NCBI RefSeq assembly: GCF_039543645.1
Contig: NZ_BAABKD010000011.1
Coordinates: 345,690-409,689, forward strand
DNA length: 64,000 nucleotides
Direction of reading: 5' to 3'
DNA from: Paenalcaligenes hermetiae
GTDB lineage: Bacteria > Pseudomonadota > Gammaproteobacteria > Burkholderiales > Burkholderiaceae_B
Position 1 is the stretch's first letter. Each line of letters begins with the position of its first letter. The notes beneath the pieces were generated by a model, which was not told the origin of the DNA, did no database searches, and saw only the letters and a program-made list of their open reading frames with translations. The position numbers were made by a program, and so were the translations under genes. Positions 62,783-64,000 of the stretch are shown piece by piece.

Positions 62783-63598
62783 ATGAATAAATCGCTCATC
62801 ATTTTCGGCATCGTCAACATAACCTCGGACAGTTTCTCCGATGGAGGCCGGTATCTGGCGCCAGACGCAGCCATTGCGCAGGCGCGTAAGCTGATGGCCG
62901 AGGGGGCAGATGTGATCGACCTCGGTCCGGCATCCAGCAATCCCGACGCCGCGCCTGTTTCGTCCGACACAGAAATCGCGCGTATCGCGCCGGTGCTGGA
63001 CGCGCTCAAGGCAGATGGCATTCCCGTCTCGCTCGACAGTTATCAACCCGCGACGCAAGCCTATGCCTTGTCGCGTGGTGTGGCCTATCTCAATGATATT
63101 CGCGGTTTTCCAGACGCTGCGTTCTATCCGCAATTGGCGAAATCATCTGCCAAACTCGTCGTTATGCATTCGGTGCAAGACGGGCAGGCAGATCGGCGCG
63201 AGGCACCCGCTGGCGACATCATGGATCACATTGCGGCGTTCTTTGACGCGCGCATCGCGGCGCTGACGGGTGCCGGTATCAAACGCAACCGCCTTGTCCT
63301 TGATCCCGGCATGGGGTTTTTTCTGGGGGCTGCTCCCGAAACCTCGCTCTCGGTGCTGGCGCGGTTCGATGAATTGCGGCTGCGCTTCGATTTGCCGGTG
63401 CTTCTGTCTGTTTCGCGCAAATCCTTTCTGCGCGCGCTCACAGGCCGTGGTCCGGGGGATGTCGGGGCCGCGACACTCGCTGCAGAGCTTGCCGCCGCCG
63501 CAGGTGGAGCTGACTTCATCCGCACACACGAGCCGCGCCCCTTGCGCGACGGGCTGGCGGTATTGGCGGCGCTGAAAGAAACCGCAAGAATTCGTTAA
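62783..63598 (+). CDS. sul2: Sulfonamide-resistant dihydropteroate synthase Sul2
   Basis: The 271-residue protein has the exact Sul2 length and start (MNKSLIIFGIVNITSDSFSD). DHPS motifs are NITSDSFSDGG, DLGPASSNPDAAPVS, DPGMGFFLG and LSVSRKSFLRAL. It replaces the native FolP step while not being inhibited by sulfonamides. The GC content is far above the neighbouring chromosome. It lies just upstream of a glmM fragment, the original gene order from the source of the gene. Confidence 0.98.
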   Translation: MNKSLIIFGIVNITSDSFSDGGRYLAPDAAIAQARKLMAEGADVIDLGPASSNPDAAPVSSDTEIARIAPVLDALKADGIPVSLDSYQPATQAYALSRGVAYLNDIRGFPDAAFYPQLAKSSAKLVVMHSVQDGQADRREAPAGDIMDHIAAFFDARIAALTGAGIKRNRLVLDPGMGFFLGAAPETSLSVLARFDELRLRFDLPVLLSVSRKSFLRALTGRGPGDVGAATLAAELAAAAGGADFIRTHEPRPLRDGLAVLAALKETARIR

Positions 63599-63684
63599 CT
63601 GCACATTCGGGATATTTCTCTATATTCGCGGTTCAGCAGGCATGTCCCCTTTGAGGGCGACCCGACGACAGGATAATCGACCTT

Positions 63685-63928
63685 ATGGTGCGCAAATATT
63701 TCGGCACAGACGGTATTCGTGGCAAAGCCAACGAAGGCGCGATGACGGCGGAAACCGCCTTGCGCGTCGGCATGGCGGCTGGCCGTGTCTTTCGTCGCGG
63801 TGACCACCGCCATCGTGTCGTGATCGGCAAGGATACGCGCCTGTCGGGCTATATGCTTGAACCCGCGCTCACAGCCGGTTTCACCTCGATGGGCATGGAC
63901 GTATTCCTTTTTGGCCCGCTGCCGACAA
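63685..63928 (+). pseudogene. glmM: glmM 5' fragment (phosphoglucosamine mutase), truncated
   Basis: The frame starts VRKYFGTDGIRGKANEGAMT and matches GlmM for about 81 codons to FLFGPLPT, where the normal protein goes on PAVAML. Here the frame runs into unrelated sequence and stops at 63987. The catalytic serine loop is lost, so it is not active. It is the standard fragment left where ISCR2 joined the sul2-glmM region. Confidence 0.92.
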
Positions 63929-64000
63929 CGTATAGGAAGAATAAACGCCCTTTTCACCCAAGTCCAACAGCTTTGGACCGCAGTTGACTCTTTCGACACC
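63928..64000 (-). mobile_element. ISCR-type terminus (likely ISCR2 oriIS end)
   Basis: Just after the glmM break the minus strand reads GCGTTTATTCTTCCTATACG (63929-63948), close to the oriIS end of ISCR elements as I recall it (CTTCCTATACG core). The transposase gene rcr2 would lie to the right and read leftward toward this end. Only about 70 bases are visible. Confidence 0.65.

Larger units (their letters stand above)
62476..64000. mobile_element. GIsul2-like / ISCR2-linked resistance segment (partial)
   Basis: From the guaA-like tail to the window end the DNA carries the known sul2 upstream sequence, sul2, a 5' piece of glmM and an ISCR-type end. The coding part is much more GC-rich than the rest of the window. 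The order sul2-glmM fragment-ISCR2 is the classic arrangement. No integrase is in the window. Confidence 0.8.

Noticed and set aside
63685..63987. A 100-residue GlmM-like protein as a functional product
   Set aside because: Only the first 81 codons are GlmM. The rest is read-through into the mobile-element end, and the active site is missing.

Overview
The window looks like a chromosomal segment of a betaproteobacterium, most likely Alcaligenaceae (Burkholderiales). The reasons are the hemC-hemD-hemX-hemY-ppa order, the T6SS gene set with a TssQ-like lipoprotein and an OmpA-fused TssL, and moderate-GC codon use. Genus is not assigned. The last ~1.5 kb is foreign: it is clearly more GC-rich and carries the sulfonamide-resistance gene sul2.

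Layout. (1) 1-19,330: part of a type VI secretion (T6SS) locus. tssJ-K-L-M-tagF run leftward off the window edge. A TssQ-like lipoprotein and a short FHA-type protein run rightward. clpV, a PAAR-like DUF4150 protein, two pentapeptide-repeat proteins (one fused to DUF2169), a small membrane protein and vgrG form a leftward spike module. tssG stands alone on the plus strand. tssA-F (including hcp and the sheath genes) are not in the window. (2) 19,323-22,526: an NlpD-like LysM/M23 lipoprotein and a large MscS-type channel. (3) 22,599-32,798: a complete selenocysteine formate dehydrogenase module on one strand: fdoG (in-frame TGA = Sec with a textbook bSECIS), fdoH, fdoI, fdhE, selA, selB, selC (tRNA-Sec, UCA), selD. 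One apparent operon holds the Sec enzyme, its maturation factor and the whole Sec synthesis and insertion machinery. (4) 32,933-36,751: dtd, a ferric-reductase-like flavoprotein, a candidate structured RNA with its own promoter and terminator, a small unknown gene, and a Na+/alanine symporter. (5) 36,872-39,278: a sulfide-related cluster (DUF2892 protein, Tat-signal sulfide:quinone oxidoreductase, small membrane protein, DsrE-like protein). (6) 39,324-44,425: a LysR regulator, an MdtJI-like SMR pair, a phospholipase-D-type lipoprotein, and a GltB-like FMN protein. (7) 44,477-48,918: a GABA catabolism locus (gabD, MocR/GabR-type regulator, gabT). (8) 48,955-55,922: methyltransferase, TPR protein, aspA, orphan histidine kinase, serA, a small MscS channel, a ferritin-like protein. 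(9) 56,330-61,671: ppa, hemY, hemX, hemD, hemC and an unlisted 49-residue membrane ORF just upstream of hemC. (10) 61,800-62,420: an unknown membrane-anchored protein. (11) from about 62,476: a guaA-3'-end-like attachment sequence, then the sul2 upstream region, sul2, a 5' fragment of glmM, and an ISCR-type terminus. This looks like one end of a GIsul2-like island.

The best leads are the self-contained Sec/FDH operon, the sul2 island junction at a guaA-like tail, the T6SS spike module with cysteine-rich pentapeptide proteins and no visible toxin, and two intergenic RNA candidates (34,910-35,026 plus; about 56,020-56,115 minus). All assignments rest on reading the sequence and on family knowledge. 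No database search was run.
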